Counted from the first letter of the stretch, positions 1 through 9,304 are shown. The stretch is 64,000 nt of DNA from Brachybacterium aquaticum (GCF_014204755.1 NZ_JACHLZ010000001.1:2170001-2234000), one strand, 5' to 3'. Notes: a model not told the origin generated them from the sequence alone. Numbers and translations: made by a program.

Positions 1-28
1 AGGGGCGGTCGATGCAGAAGGAGCGAGG

Positions 29-301
29 ATGTCGCTGTTCGGAGAGCCGTTCACCGCGAAGTGCCTGAAGTCGGGCATCACCGTCGAGGTCGCCGAGGGT
101 CAATCGCTGCTGCAGGCCCTCCTGGACGCCGGCATCTCCATGGACTACTCGTGCGAGGGCGGGGTGTGCGGCACCTGCGTCGTGCCGCTGGTCTCCGGCG
201 AGGTCGAGCACCTGGACGAGTTCCTCATGGACGACGAGCACGACACCCAGATGACTACCTGCGTCTCCCGCGGCGTGGGCGAGATCGAGATCGACGTCTG
301 A
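29..301 (+). CDS. 2Fe-2S ferredoxin (possibly C-terminal domain of a reductase cut by the window edge)
   Basis: Plant-type [2Fe-2S] ferredoxin domain of 90 residues. The cluster ligands fit CX4CX2CX27C at C42, C47, C50 and C78. The sequence around C78 (C-V-S-R) resembles the C-terminal ferredoxin domain of phthalate/vanillate-type dioxygenase reductases. ATG at 29 has an AAGGAG eight bases upstream, which supports an independent start. However, the frame is open to the left edge, so this may be the end of a longer FAD/NAD reductase. It would carry electrons from a flavin reductase to an oxygenase or P450; the partner is not visible. Confident about the fold, unsure about the true start. Confidence 0.8.
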   Translation: MSLFGEPFTAKCLKSGITVEVAEGQSLLQALLDAGISMDYSCEGGVCGTCVVPLVSGEVEHLDEFLMDDEHDTQMTTCVSRGVGEIEIDV

Positions 302-309
302 GACCGCTC

Positions 310-328
310 CGGGACCACGACGGTCCCG
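310..328. terminator. Hairpin between convergent genes
   Basis: Seven-base perfect inverted repeat (CGGGACC / GGTCCCG, five-base loop) eight bases after the ferredoxin stop and just before the end of the opposing gene. There is no clear T tract, so termination is inferred. Confidence 0.45.
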
Positions 329-340
329 AGGCCGGCGCGG

Positions 341-559
341 TCAGAGCCGCGGACCGGCCACCACCCAGGCGAGCACGACCACACCCATGAGCGCGGCCGC
401 GGAGCCGACCGCGGTCAGCAGCGGCATGGCCGGGCCGAGAACCAGCAGTGCCAGCATCCCCGCGGCGGCGAGGACCAGCATCACGGCGAACAGCAGGGGA
501 CGGCCCATGGCGGGCTTCGGGCTGCGCAGCTCGCAGTCCTCGAGGTGCGTCGTGGTCAT
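341..559 (-). CDS. Small two-helix membrane protein, unknown function
   Basis: Predicted 72-residue protein: about 20 polar residues (M-T-T-T-H-L-E-D...) then two hydrophobic segments separated by a short turn (L-L-F-A-V-M-L-V-L-A-A-A-G... and L-L-T-A-V-G-S-A-A-A-L...), ending G-P-R-L. The start at 559 is chosen over the longer reading at 613 because GGAGGAG lies eight bases upstream of it. I do not recognise a family. It converges with the ferredoxin gene and lies about 130 bases downstream of the alpha/beta hydrolase on the same strand. Confidence 0.6.
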   Translation of the reverse strand: MTTTHLEDCELRSPKPAMGRPLLFAVMLVLAAAGMLALLVLGPAMPLLTAVGSAAALMGVVVLAWVVAGPRL

Positions 560-688
560 GGAGCGATCCTCCTCCAGACCGGCGCAGCGGCACATCCCGC
601 GCAGGGAGGTCATCCCCCTCCGTCTTTGGTCGTAGTCACGCGCGGCGTCACCCTCGGTCTCGCCTTCGCTCGCCCGTGCGGTGCGGGC

Positions 689-1720
689 TCAGTCGACGAC
701 TCGGGCGATGATCCGCTCGATCGCCGTCACCAGATCGTCCAGTGCCCGGTCCTCGACCGGGAAGTGCCCTCCCCCGCGCAGGATCACGGTGTCGGTGGGC
801 CCGGGGAGCGCGTGGAGGGTGCGGGCGCTGAGAGCGAGCGGCGTCCACGCATCGTGCTCGGGGTGCAGGAGCGTCACCGGCACGGGCACGGTGCGCACGG
901 CCTCGTGGGGGTGCTCGAGATAGGAGCGCCAGAAGCCGAGCGGCATCCGTGCACCGCCGCCGCGCGGGTCCCGGGCGCACAGCGCGCCGAGCGCCGGGAC
1001 CCGGCCCATCGACGAGACGTCCGCGAGCGCCGAGACCGGCAGCATCCGATCCGCGAGCCCTCCGCGCACGAGCGGCAGCATCCGCATCGCGGCGGTGCCC
1101 GCCCCACCGAACCGGGTCATGCGGGCGCGAGCCTCGGGGTCGGCGGGGTCGAGCAGGCAGGTGGCCGCCACCGCGGAGACCTGGTCGGGCAGACGGGCGG
1201 CGACCTCGAGCGCGAGCATCCCGCCGATGCTGCCGCCGAGCAGGAGCAGCGGGCGGCCGTCGTCCCCCTCCTCGATCATGTCGCCGAGCATGTGGATCCA
1301 GTCGGTGTATCGCACCGACTTCGGGTCGCGCATCGAGGTGCGGCCGTAGCCGGGCAGGTCCGGGACGCGCACGTCGATCCCGCGCTCGGCGAGCTGGGAG
1401 GCCACCGGCCACAGCGCGGCGGCATGCGCGCCGGCGCCGTGCACGGCGATCACGCGCACCGGGGAGTCCTTCTGGTGGTGCCTCAGCTCGCGCACCGCGT
1501 TCAGGCCCGACCACGCCCACACGGTCCCCTCGGGCTCGACCAGCCGTCGCCGGCGCGAGGCGGAGAGGAACGCGGCGTAGGGCGCGATGTCCTGGCGAAC
1601 GAGCCGCGGGTCCATGCCGGCCTCGGGGTCGTCGTCCGGGGGTAGCGGGTTCCCGGGCGGTGGGTCTTCGGGCGGTGGGTCCTCGGGCAGTGGGTCCTCG
1701 GGCAGGGGGCCGTCACTCAT
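689..1720 (-). CDS. Alpha/beta hydrolase
   Basis: 343 residues. From about residue 90 it is a standard alpha/beta hydrolase: oxyanion loop H-G-A-G near 94-97, nucleophile elbow G-G-S-I-G-G with Ser164, acid D290 (H-P-E-H-D-A-W) and catalytic H319 (G-G-G-H-F). The substrate cannot be read from the sequence. The N-terminus is a proline/acidic low-complexity stretch encoded by a 15-bp tandem repeat, so the functional start could be M36 (M-D-P-R-L). It begins 11 bases after the stop of the upstream ABC exporter gene on the same strand and is probably cotranscribed with it. Confidence 0.85.
   Translation of the reverse strand: MSDGPLPEDPLPEDPPPEDPPPGNPLPPDDDPEAGMDPRLVRQDIAPYAAFLSASRRRRLVEPEGTVWAWSGLNAVRELRHHQKDSPVRVIAVHGAGAHAAALWPVASQLAERGIDVRVPDLPGYGRTSMRDPKSVRYTDWIHMLGDMIEEGDDGRPLLLLGGSIGGMLALEVAARLPDQVSAVAATCLLDPADPEARARMTRFGGAGTAAMRMLPLVRGGLADRMLPVSALADVSSMGRVPALGALCARDPRGGGARMPLGFWRSYLEHPHEAVRTVPVPVTLLHPEHDAWTPLALSARTLHALPGPTDTVILRGGGHFPVEDRALDDLVTAIERIIARVVD
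1647..1706. repeat. 15-bp tandem repeat, four copies
   Basis: Four consecutive near-identical 15-bp units (GGGTCCTCGGGCAGT and variants) at 1647, 1662, 1677 and 1692. Read on the minus strand they encode P-E-D-P-x pentapeptides at the N-terminus of the hydrolase. The unit length is a multiple of three, so copy-number change keeps the frame. Confidence 0.9.
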
Positions 1721-1731
1721 GGCGTCCTCGC

Positions 1732-3678
1732 TCAGCGGCCGCTCGGGTCCTGGACGACGGGCTCGTCGGCTCCGTCGTCGACGGCAGCGACCCCATCGTC
1801 AACAACCCCGTCGGCAGCGAGCCCGTCGGCGCCGTCGTCCCGCCGTGAGTCCTGGTGAGCAAGGTCCGCGAAGACCCCGCCGCGGGCGAGCAGCTCGTCG
1901 TAGGTGCCGCGCTCGACGATCCGTCCGCGCTGCATGACCACGATCTGGTCGGCGTGACGGATGGTCGAGAGGCGGTGGGCGATCGAGACCGTGGTGCGGC
2001 CGCGGGCCGCGGCATCCAGCGCCCCGGACATGGCCCGCTCGGTCGCGACGTCCAGCGCGGAGGTCGCCTCGTCCAGCAGCAGCACCGGCGGGTCGCGCAG
2101 GATCGTGCGCGCCAGGGCCAGGCGCTGCTTCTCGCCGCCGGAGAAGCGGTAGCCCCGCTCCCCCACCACGGTCGCGTAGCCGTCCGGCAGGGACTCGATG
2201 TGGTCGTGGATCTGGGCGATCCGGCAGGCGGCGACGAGCTCCTCGTCGGACGCCTCGGGCCGGGCGAAGCGCAGGTTCTCGGCGATGGTGGCGTGCAGGA
2301 GGTAGGTCTCCTGGGTGACCACGCCGATGCTCGCCGCGAGGGACTCCATCGTGACTTCGCGCAGGTCGTGCCCGTCCAGGGTGATGCTTCCGCTGCTCGG
2401 CTCGTACAGCCGCGCCATGAGGTAGCCGGTGGTGGTCTTGCCGGAGCCGGTGGAGCCGACCAGGGCGGTGTGCTTCCCGGCGGGGACGACGAGGTCGATG
2501 CGGTCCAGCGCCGGATCCTCCGCGCCGGGGTAGGAGAAGGAGACGTCTTCGAAGCGGATCTCGCCGCGCACCTCGGCGGGGTCCAGCGCGACCGCGTCCG
2601 GGGCGTCCTTGATGAGGATCGGGGCGTCGAGGTACTCGAACACGCGGGAGAACAGGGCCAGGGAGCTGTTGACCTGGGTGGCGACCCGGAGCAGACCGTT
2701 GATCTGGGGGAACAGTCCCGACTGCAGGGCGATGAAGGCGACCAGGGTGCCGATGGTGATGCCGGAGCCGTCGGGGTCGTTGAACAGCAGGTGCCCGCCG
2801 AGGAGATAGGTCAGTGCCGGGAACAGGGCCATCAGCGTCGTGAACACGGCCATGTGCCAGCGCCCGGCCATCTCGGAGCGGACCTCGAGGTCGGCGAGCT
2901 CGCGGGAGTCGGCGGAGAAGGTGCGGCTGAGGGCCTCGGTGCGGCCCATCGTCACGCCCAGCAGGATCCCGGAGACCGACAGGGACTCCTGGATCCCGGC
3001 GGAGAGGTCTGCGGCCTTCTCCTGGCGGGTGCGGACGATCTCGCGGCGCCGACGCCCCACCCGCCGGTTCATCCACACCGCGAAAGGCAGCGCGATGAGC
3101 GAGAAGAGGGTGAGGCGCCAGTCCATCGCGAACATCGCCACCAGCGCCATGAGCACGCCCGCGGTCGCGGAGACGATCTGGGTCATCACGGAGGTGACCA
3201 CGGACTGCATCGAGCCGATGTCGGAGAAGATGCGGGACTGGATCTCGCCGGTGCGGGCGCGGGTGAAGAACCCCAGCCCCATCCGCTGCAGGTGGGAGTA
3301 GACCGAGACGCGCAGGTCGTGCATGACCGACTGGCCCACGCGGGTCGAGAGCATGGCCTGGGTGACGCCGAGGGCGCTGGAGACGACGGTGACGGCGATG
3401 AGGCCGCCGACGGACCAGGCCAGCACGTCGGCGCGCTGCTCGGGAAGGGCCACGTCCACGATCTCGCGGATGAGGAACGGGGAGACGACGCCCGCGGCGG
3501 CGCCGAGCACGATGAGGAACAGCACCACGGCGAGCGTGCCGCGGTAGGGGCGGAACAGCCCCAGCACCCGGCGCAGGTCGGGCCGCTGACCGGGGGCGAG
3601 CTTCAGGTCGCTGCTGAGGCGTCCGCCTCCGCCCCCCATGCCGCCGCCCATACCGCCGCCCATGCCGCCGTGCGCCAT
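1732..3678 (-). CDS. ABC exporter half-transporter (fused membrane and ATPase domains)
   Basis: 648 residues. A Met/Gly-rich N-terminus (M-A-H-G-G-M-G-G-G-M...) leads into a type I exporter membrane domain of about six helices (residues ~45-340), then an ATPase domain with Walker A G-S-T-G-S-G-K-T near 410, signature S-G-G-E-K-Q-R near 510 and Walker B L-L-L-D-E-A near 530, plus the D-loop S-A-L-D and the H-loop histidine (A-H-R-L). This is the MsbA/LmrA-like multidrug or lipid exporter class; it would act as a homodimer or heterodimer. The ATG overlaps the SDR stop in TGATG, indicating translational coupling. The C-terminal tail is rich in D, G, A and V. Confidence 0.9.
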   Translation of the reverse strand: MAHGGMGGGMGGGMGGGGGRLSSDLKLAPGQRPDLRRVLGLFRPYRGTLAVVLFLIVLGAAAGVVSPFLIREIVDVALPEQRADVLAWSVGGLIAVTVVSSALGVTQAMLSTRVGQSVMHDLRVSVYSHLQRMGLGFFTRARTGEIQSRIFSDIGSMQSVVTSVMTQIVSATAGVLMALVAMFAMDWRLTLFSLIALPFAVWMNRRVGRRRREIVRTRQEKAADLSAGIQESLSVSGILLGVTMGRTEALSRTFSADSRELADLEVRSEMAGRWHMAVFTTLMALFPALTYLLGGHLLFNDPDGSGITIGTLVAFIALQSGLFPQINGLLRVATQVNSSLALFSRVFEYLDAPILIKDAPDAVALDPAEVRGEIRFEDVSFSYPGAEDPALDRIDLVVPAGKHTALVGSTGSGKTTTGYLMARLYEPSSGSITLDGHDLREVTMESLAASIGVVTQETYLLHATIAENLRFARPEASDEELVAACRIAQIHDHIESLPDGYATVVGERGYRFSGGEKQRLALARTILRDPPVLLLDEATSALDVATERAMSGALDAAARGRTTVSIAHRLSTIRHADQIVVMQRGRIVERGTYDELLARGGVFADLAHQDSRRDDGADGLAADGVVDDGVAAVDDGADEPVVQDPSGR

Positions 3679-4487
3679 CAGACCCCCTGGTGGCGGGCGA
3701 CGCGGTGCGCCGCGGCCTGGGCGAGGGGACGCACCATCACGAGGTCGAGGTTGACGTGGTGGGGCGCGTTCAGGGCGTAGGAGATGACGTCGGCGCAGTC
3801 CTCGGCGGTCAACGGGTTCTCGACCCCGTCGTAGACGGCGTCGGCCTTGTCCTGGTCGCCGAGGCGCACGAGGGAGAACTCCTCGGTGTGGACCATGCCG
3901 GGGGCGATCTCGATGACGCGCACCTTCTCGCCGTTCAGCTCGAGCCGCAGAGCATTGGCGAGCATGTGCTCGCCGGCCTTGGCGGCGTTGTAGCCGGACC
4001 CGCCCGGGTAGGCCTCGTGGCCGGCGACGGAGGTGACGAACAGCAGGTCGCCGCGACCGCTCGCGCGCAGGGCGGGCAGGAGGGCGCGGGTGACGCGGAC
4101 GGCGCCGAGCACGTTGATGTCGTACATGCCCTGCCACTTCTCGAGGTCCGCCTCGGCCGCGGGCTCGACGCCGAGGGCGCCGCCGGCGACGTGGACGACG
4201 GCGTTCAGGCTCTCGCCGAACAGCTCGCGGGCGCGCGCGACGAGGGCGTCGACCGACGCGTCGGAGGTGACGTCGACGCTCAGCACCTCGCAGCCGGTCT
4301 CGGCGGCGAGCTCGGCGAGGCGCCCCTCGCGGCGGGCGACGGCGAGGACGCGCCAGCCGTCGGCGACGAGGCGCGCGGCGGTGGCGCGGCCGATGCCGGA
4401 GGAGGCACCCGTGACCACGGCGGTCAGCGGAGCGGCTGCACCGCACGGGGCGGAGGACGGGACAGGAGCGGAGGCGTCGGAGGTCAT
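3678..4487 (-). CDS. Short-chain dehydrogenase/reductase (SDR)
   Basis: 269 residues. Classical SDR: nucleotide motif T-G-A-S-S-G-I-G at 26-33, a V-A-G-G-A loop near 100, catalytic S153, Y166 and K170 (Y-N-A-A-K). It resembles the YdfG-like serine/3-hydroxy acid dehydrogenase subgroup, but the substrate is not determined. It is the first gene of a three-gene minus-strand run with the ABC exporter and the hydrolase, and is divergent from the MHS transporter gene. Confidence 0.88.
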   Translation of the reverse strand: MTSDASAPVPSSAPCGAAAPLTAVVTGASSGIGRATAARLVADGWRVLAVARREGRLAELAAETGCEVLSVDVTSDASVDALVARARELFGESLNAVVHVAGGALGVEPAAEADLEKWQGMYDINVLGAVRVTRALLPALRASGRGDLLFVTSVAGHEAYPGGSGYNAAKAGEHMLANALRLELNGEKVRVIEIAPGMVHTEEFSLVRLGDQDKADAVYDGVENPLTAEDCADVISYALNAPHHVNLDLVMVRPLAQAAAHRVARHQGV

Positions 4488-4688
4488 GGCCCCGAGCCTA
4501 CGTCGGGGCGGCCGGCCGTCGCGGCCCTGACCGGCGGCATCCCCGCCGCGCCCCGGTCCCCGGGCACGGGCCCCGAGCGCACCGCCGACCGCGTCCCGGT
4601 CACCGCCCGGGACCGGACATCACGAACAGGTCGCAGGACCCCGATCCCTGGCCCTCGACGGATGATTCCCCCTAGGGTCGCCACCAAC

Positions 4689-4711
4689 CGTGTTGCTGCC
4701 GTCACAACACG
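4689..4711. promoter_or_regulatory. Inverted repeat, possible operator
   Basis: CGTGTTG (4689-4695) is repeated inverted as CAACACG (4705-4711) with a nine-base spacer, in the 290-bp region between the divergent SDR and transporter genes. The symmetry suggests a dimeric repressor site. No regulator gene is adjacent. Confidence 0.35.
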
Positions 4712-4778
4712 AGTCGTGCCCCCGTCGGCCACCCCGAGCCCGACGCCGGCCCTCCCCCGTCACCCACCGGAGGCCACC

Positions 4779-6215
4779 ATGTCATCCCACCCGTCCGCCG
4801 GCGCGCCCGGCCCCACCGCCCCAGGCATCCCCGTCGCGGGCACCACCGGCACCGAGGAGGTCTCCCCCGCGACCCTGCGCCGGGTGACCGCCGCCGCGTT
4901 CGGCGGCACCGTGATCGAGTGGTTCGACTTCGCCGTCTACGGCTACACGGCCAGCGCCCTGGCCGCCACCTTCTTCCCCTCGGACACCGCCGTCGGCGGA
5001 CTGCTGCAGACCTTCGCCGTGTTCGCCGTCGCCTTCGCGATGCGGCCGCTCGGCGGTCTGGTCTTCGGACGGCTCGGGGATCGCCTCGGCCGACGGAAGA
5101 TCCTGCTGGCCACCGTGTTCCTCATGTCGATCTCGACCGCGATCATCGGTCTTCTGCCCGGCCACGCGTCGATCGGGATCCTCGCCCCGATCCTGCTGAC
5201 CGTGGCCCGCTGCCTCCAGGGCCTCTCCGCCGGCGGCGAGTACGCCGGCGCCGTCGCCTACGTCATCGAGCACGCCCCCGCCCGCAAGCGCGCCTTCTAC
5301 GCCTCAGCGATGCCGGCGGCGACGTTCGGCTCCTTCGCCGCGGCGGCGCTGCTGTGCTGGCTGATCACCCAGGCGATCGGCTCCGCTGCCTTCGACGAGT
5401 GGGGCTGGCGCATCCCCTTCCTCGCCGCGATCCCGATGGGCATCATCGCCTTCCTCATCCGCTCCCACCTCGAGGAGACCCCCGAGTTCACCCGCATGCA
5501 GCAGGAGCGGGCCGAGCGCGGCGCGTCCGCCGCGGCCCATCTCCCCTTCGGTGAGGTGCTGCGCCGCGAGGGCCGGATGATGCTCACCCTCGGCGGGTTC
5601 ATCGCCGTGACGGGGCTGAGCTTCTACATCTTCTCGACCTACATGACCACCTTCCTGCGCACCGTCGCGGAGATGCCTGCGAACGTGGTGCTCGGCTCCA
5701 ACGTGGTCGCGCTGCTGTGCGCGACCGCACTCGCCCCGGTGATGGGGCTGCTCAGCGACCGGCTGGGCCGCCGCCCGGTAATGGTCGGGGCGCTCGTCGC
5801 CCTCGCCGTCGCCTCGGTCCCCGCCTACCTCCTCGCGGCCGGGGGCGGCTTCGGCAACGCCCTGATCGGCCAGCTGCTCATCGCAGTGGGCGCCGTGGCC
5901 TGCAACGTCTCCACCGCGGTGATGCTCTCCGAGGCCTTCGCGACGATCTCGCGCTACACCGCCTCGGCGGTCGCCTACAACGTCGCCTACGCGATCTTCG
6001 GCGGCACCGCCCCGTACGTGGCCACCTTCCTCGTGTCCCGCACGATCGACATCGCCCCGGCGATCTACCTCACCGGCATGGCCCTGCTGGCCCTGATCGC
6101 GGTGCGCGTGCTGCCGGAGACCCGCGGTCGCGACCCCTCCGGCCCCGCCTGGCCCGCGAAGGGCGCCGGGTCGGAGGAGGAGCGGGCCGCTCCGGCGACC
6201 GCAGCCCGGGTCTGA
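4779..6215 (+). CDS. MFS transporter, metabolite:H+ symporter (MHS) family
   Basis: 478 residues with about 12 hydrophobic segments. The opening R-R-V-T-A-A-A-F-G-G-T-V-I-E-W-F-D-F-A-V-Y-G is the MHS hallmark, followed by the loop 2-3 signature G-R-L-G-D-R-L-G-R-R-K and a second copy near the middle (S-D-R-L-G-R-R-P-V). MHS members (ProP, ShiA, KgtP types) import organic acids or osmolytes with protons; which one is not resolvable here. ATG 4779 is preceded by CCGGAGG. The open frame continues far upstream, but that part is antisense to the SDR gene. Confidence 0.9.
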   Translation: MSSHPSAGAPGPTAPGIPVAGTTGTEEVSPATLRRVTAAAFGGTVIEWFDFAVYGYTASALAATFFPSDTAVGGLLQTFAVFAVAFAMRPLGGLVFGRLGDRLGRRKILLATVFLMSISTAIIGLLPGHASIGILAPILLTVARCLQGLSAGGEYAGAVAYVIEHAPARKRAFYASAMPAATFGSFAAAALLCWLITQAIGSAAFDEWGWRIPFLAAIPMGIIAFLIRSHLEETPEFTRMQQERAERGASAAAHLPFGEVLRREGRMMLTLGGFIAVTGLSFYIFSTYMTTFLRTVAEMPANVVLGSNVVALLCATALAPVMGLLSDRLGRRPVMVGALVALAVASVPAYLLAAGGGFGNALIGQLLIAVGAVACNVSTAVMLSEAFATISRYTASAVAYNVAYAIFGGTAPYVATFLVSRTIDIAPAIYLTGMALLALIAVRVLPETRGRDPSGPAWPAKGAGSEEERAAPATAARV

Positions 6216-6313
6216 CCCGTCGGCCGCGCGAGCCGTGGCCCGTCGGCCTCGCGAGCGGCCAGGCCCCATCGGCCGCCATGCCCCGTCGTCCGCCCGAACC
6301 CTCCCCCACGAGG

Positions 6314-6350
6314 ACGGCGCCCCTCCCGCACGCGGCGGGAGGGGCGCCGT
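6314..6350. terminator. Bidirectional terminator
   Basis: Sixteen-base perfect stem (ACGGCGCCCCTCCCGC and its complement) with a five-base loop, between two convergent transporter genes. Strong hairpin without a long T run, as is usual for high-GC actinobacteria. Confidence 0.75.
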
Positions 6351-6369
6351 TCGTCGCGAGCAGTGCGGG

Positions 6370-7689
6370 TCAGACGCCGTGCACGTGCTCGTGCTGGGAG
6401 ACGGTGAGGTCGCCCGAGACGCGCCCCTTGGACAGCCGCGTCATGATCGCGGCGATCGCACCGTCGCCGGTGACGTTGGTGGCGGTGCCGAAGGAGTCGA
6501 TCGCGATGTAGGCGGCGATCATCAGGCCCACCGCGGCCTCGCCGAAGCCGAGCATCGAGGAGAGCACGCCCGCGGCGGCCATGATCGCGCCGCCGGGCAC
6601 GCCGGGCGCCGCGATCATGACGACGCCCAGCATGAACACGAAGGCGAGCAGCGCGGGGACGTTCAGGTCCATGCCGGTGACGATCATGATCGCGACCGCG
6701 AAGGTGGTGATCTTCAGCGTCGAGCCGGAGAGGTGGATCGTCGCGCACAGCGGGATCACGAAGTCCGCGATCGCATCCGGGATGCCGTTCCGCTTGGTGC
6801 ACTCGGCGGTGACCGGGATGGTCGCGGCCGAGGAGCTGGTGCCGAGCGCGGTCATGTACGCGGGCATCATGTTCCCGAGCATCTTCAGGGGGTTCCTGCC
6901 GATCGCGAGGCCGGCGATGCCGTACTGGGCCAGGAGCACCACCACGGTCATGCCGAAGACCAGCACGATCACGGCGAGGAAGGTGCCGATGACGGTCCAG
7001 ATCTGGCCATTCATGGTCAGGCCCAGGAACATGCCGAAGATGTAGATGGGCAGCAGCGGGATGATGATCGCCTCGATGATGCGCACGATGATGGTGCGCA
7101 GCTGCTCGAAGGACTCCTGCAGGGCGCCCTTCTTCACGAGGGTCAGCCCGATGCCAAGGCAGAACGAGAGCACGAGCGCCGTCATCACGTCGAAGACCGG
7201 CGGGATCTCGATGGCGAAGTACGGCGCGATCGCGGAGTCCTCGGGGTTCTCCAGCGTGCCGATCGATGCGTCGCCCAGCATGCGCGGCAGGAGCAGCAGC
7301 GACAGGCCGAGCGCGAACAGGCCGCACAGGATCGTGGAGAGATAGGCGATGCCGGCGGTCGCGGCGAGCATCTTGCCGGCGCCACGGCCCAGCTCCGCGA
7401 TCGCCGGGGTCACCAGGCCCACGATGATCAGCGGGATGAGGAAGCCGAGGAAGCCGGAGAACACGCCGTTGAAGGTCGTGAAGATCCGGGCGATCGCCTC
7501 GGGCATGACCAGGCCCAGCAGGATGCCGAGCACGATGGCGACGAGGATCCGGGGCAGCAGGCCGACGCGCGCACGGCGCGGGGCGTCGCCGCTCGAGGAG
7601 GAGTCGGCGGGGGCCGAGGACGGGGCGCCGGGGGCGGCTGCGGACTCGCCGGCACCGGTGCCGACGGCGGCGTCGGAGGAGGAGTTCAT
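6370..7689 (-). CDS. Dicarboxylate/amino acid:cation symporter (DAACS family)
   Basis: 439 residues. After a Ser/Ala/Pro-rich cytoplasmic N-terminus come about eight membrane helices and the serine-rich reentrant loop G-T-S-S-S-A-A-T-I-P near the middle, followed by N-G-I-P-D and later D-S-F-G-T-A-T-N-V-T-G-D-G with the conserved cation/substrate site N-x-x-G-D. This is the GltP/DctA/SstT family: Na+- or H+-coupled uptake of glutamate, serine or C4-dicarboxylates. ATG 7689 has no good Shine-Dalgarno; a TACGCT -10-like hexamer lies about 45 bases upstream. It is divergent from the next gene. Confidence 0.9.
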   Translation of the reverse strand: MNSSSDAAVGTGAGESAAAPGAPSSAPADSSSSGDAPRRARVGLLPRILVAIVLGILLGLVMPEAIARIFTTFNGVFSGFLGFLIPLIIVGLVTPAIAELGRGAGKMLAATAGIAYLSTILCGLFALGLSLLLLPRMLGDASIGTLENPEDSAIAPYFAIEIPPVFDVMTALVLSFCLGIGLTLVKKGALQESFEQLRTIIVRIIEAIIIPLLPIYIFGMFLGLTMNGQIWTVIGTFLAVIVLVFGMTVVVLLAQYGIAGLAIGRNPLKMLGNMMPAYMTALGTSSSAATIPVTAECTKRNGIPDAIADFVIPLCATIHLSGSTLKITTFAVAIMIVTGMDLNVPALLAFVFMLGVVMIAAPGVPGGAIMAAAGVLSSMLGFGEAAVGLMIAAYIAIDSFGTATNVTGDGAIAAIMTRLSKGRVSGDLTVSQHEHVHGV

Positions 7690-7936
7690 GGGGGTCCGGT
7701 TCGGGATGGCGGGACGGGGACCGGGACAGCGTAGACGCCCGCCGCCGCCGCTCACCAGGACCGCCTCGGGTCGCCGCAGGTCATGACGGGAGGAGAGACC
7801 GCCGTCACACCTCCGGGCCGCTCCTCGACAGACACGCCTGGCCCGCCCACCTGCGCTGATGCAGACTGGTTGCGGAGGATACTGGACGATCACCAGGATC
7901 AGACCGCGCACCGCACGGCCCGCGAGAAGGAGGACC

Positions 7937-9232
7937 ATGGCTCGTTCCTACGCCACCGTCGGACAGATGCTCACCTATGCCGTCGAGCGCTCGGCCGCCG
8001 TCCCGCTGCTCGAGTCCGGCGCCGAGGCGTCCGTGCGGGCCGAGGGGATCCTGCGCCACATGCTCGAGTTCGTGCTGATGGCGCCCCGCAGCCGCAGCGC
8101 CTTCCTGCGCACCGTCGCGCGCACCGACCGCACCACGGGCAGCATCGTCGCCGCGCCGCGGCTGCGCCGCACGTCGCCGGACCTGGTCGCGGAGATCCTG
8201 CCCACCTCGGCGGCGGCCGACGACGGCGCCCGACTCGGGATCACGGTGAGCACCGAGGGCGACCTGTCCCTCCCCCACCTGGAGAAGATGCGCCGGGCGC
8301 TCGGCGACTCCCCGCACCATCTCCTGGTCGCGATCTGCCGCCGCTCGGACATCCCCGAGGGGCCGGTGACCCCGCCGGAGGGCGTTGTGGTCACGAGCTG
8401 GGGCCGGCTGGGCGGGCGGATGGTCAAGGCCGATCCCGGCCATGCCGAGCTGTGGGAGACGATCGGGGAGATCGGCGAGAACTCCGGCCGCCCCATCGTG
8501 CAGTTCCCCGTGGACCCCAAGCGCCTGCTCACCAAGGGCAAGGTCGCGCGCGAGTTCCGCGCCCACCTCGACGTGCTGCACCGCGCCTCCCGCACCCTGC
8601 TGGGCACCAGCCCCCACTTCTCCACCCGTCGCGGTCAGACCGATGCGCACCTCCAGGCCGGGGTGGGCCTGCACCGCACCGGGCTCGAGTTCGGCGAGGT
8701 CGAGCACGGCACCCCGGTCCACTTCCTGCGCACCGGCCAGGAGCCGCGGCCCGTGGGTATCGGAATGCCTGGCACCGACGAGGAGCAGCAGGCGGCGCAG
8801 GAGCGGCTCGACGCCCTCGCCCGCCGCACCGCCTGGCGCACAGACGAGGGCGCGCTGCCCGCGCCCGGCGAGCTGATCGGCGCCGCGGCCTCCCCGGAGA
8901 TGGAGGGCGCGCGGCTGCTGCTGTGGGCGGTGCTGAACCCGATGCTGCTGCGCGACCGCGGATTCGACCTGGCCCCGGCCCGCCGCCAGCCCGCCCTCAC
9001 CGCGACCACGATGGGGCTGCGCCTGCTCTCCCGCGCCGAGGACGACGAGGCGGCCTACCGCATCTGGGTGGGCGGCGAGCGGGAGTGGCAGCACCTGATC
9101 CCGAAGGTCACCCGCGAGGCGACGGAGGCCCGCGCTGAGGAGACCTACGCCGTCGCGCCGCGGAAGAACCAGTCCACCGCGGACTTCGTGTGGGAGGTCC
9201 ACCGGGCGCTGCGCTCGCTGACCATCGTGTGA
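7937..9232 (+). CDS. Protein of unknown function, possible degenerate PD-(D/E)xK fold at N-terminus
   Basis: 431 residues, soluble, no signal peptide. ATG 7937 is chosen because AAGGAGGACC precedes it; a longer reading from 7859 lacks one. I do not recognise a family. The first ~140 residues have a helix (I-L-R-H-M-L-E-F-V-L), then S-A-F-L-R-T-V, T-S-P-D-L-V-A-E-I and I-T-V-S-T-E-G followed by a helix. That order resembles restriction-like nucleases, but the catalytic Lys is not evident, so it may be inactive or unrelated. The remainder (P-V-D-P-K-R-L-L-T-K-G...; W-V-G-G-E-R-E-W) is uncharacterised. It precedes lplA on the same strand after an 84-bp gap. Confidence 0.7.
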   Translation: MARSYATVGQMLTYAVERSAAVPLLESGAEASVRAEGILRHMLEFVLMAPRSRSAFLRTVARTDRTTGSIVAAPRLRRTSPDLVAEILPTSAAADDGARLGITVSTEGDLSLPHLEKMRRALGDSPHHLLVAICRRSDIPEGPVTPPEGVVVTSWGRLGGRMVKADPGHAELWETIGEIGENSGRPIVQFPVDPKRLLTKGKVAREFRAHLDVLHRASRTLLGTSPHFSTRRGQTDAHLQAGVGLHRTGLEFGEVEHGTPVHFLRTGQEPRPVGIGMPGTDEEQQAAQERLDALARRTAWRTDEGALPAPGELIGAAASPEMEGARLLLWAVLNPMLLRDRGFDLAPARRQPALTATTMGLRLLSRAEDDEAAYRIWVGGEREWQHLIPKVTREATEARAEETYAVAPRKNQSTADFVWEVHRALRSLTIV

Positions 9233-9304
9233 GCCGGGGCGCAGGGCAGGCAAAGAGCAGGCGCGGGAGCGTTTCCCGCCCCGCGCTCCAGTACCCCACT
9301 GCGC

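Noticed and set aside
1855..3780. A 641-codon plus-strand frame opposite the ABC exporter
   Set aside because: Composition artefact, no domains, no ribosome site.
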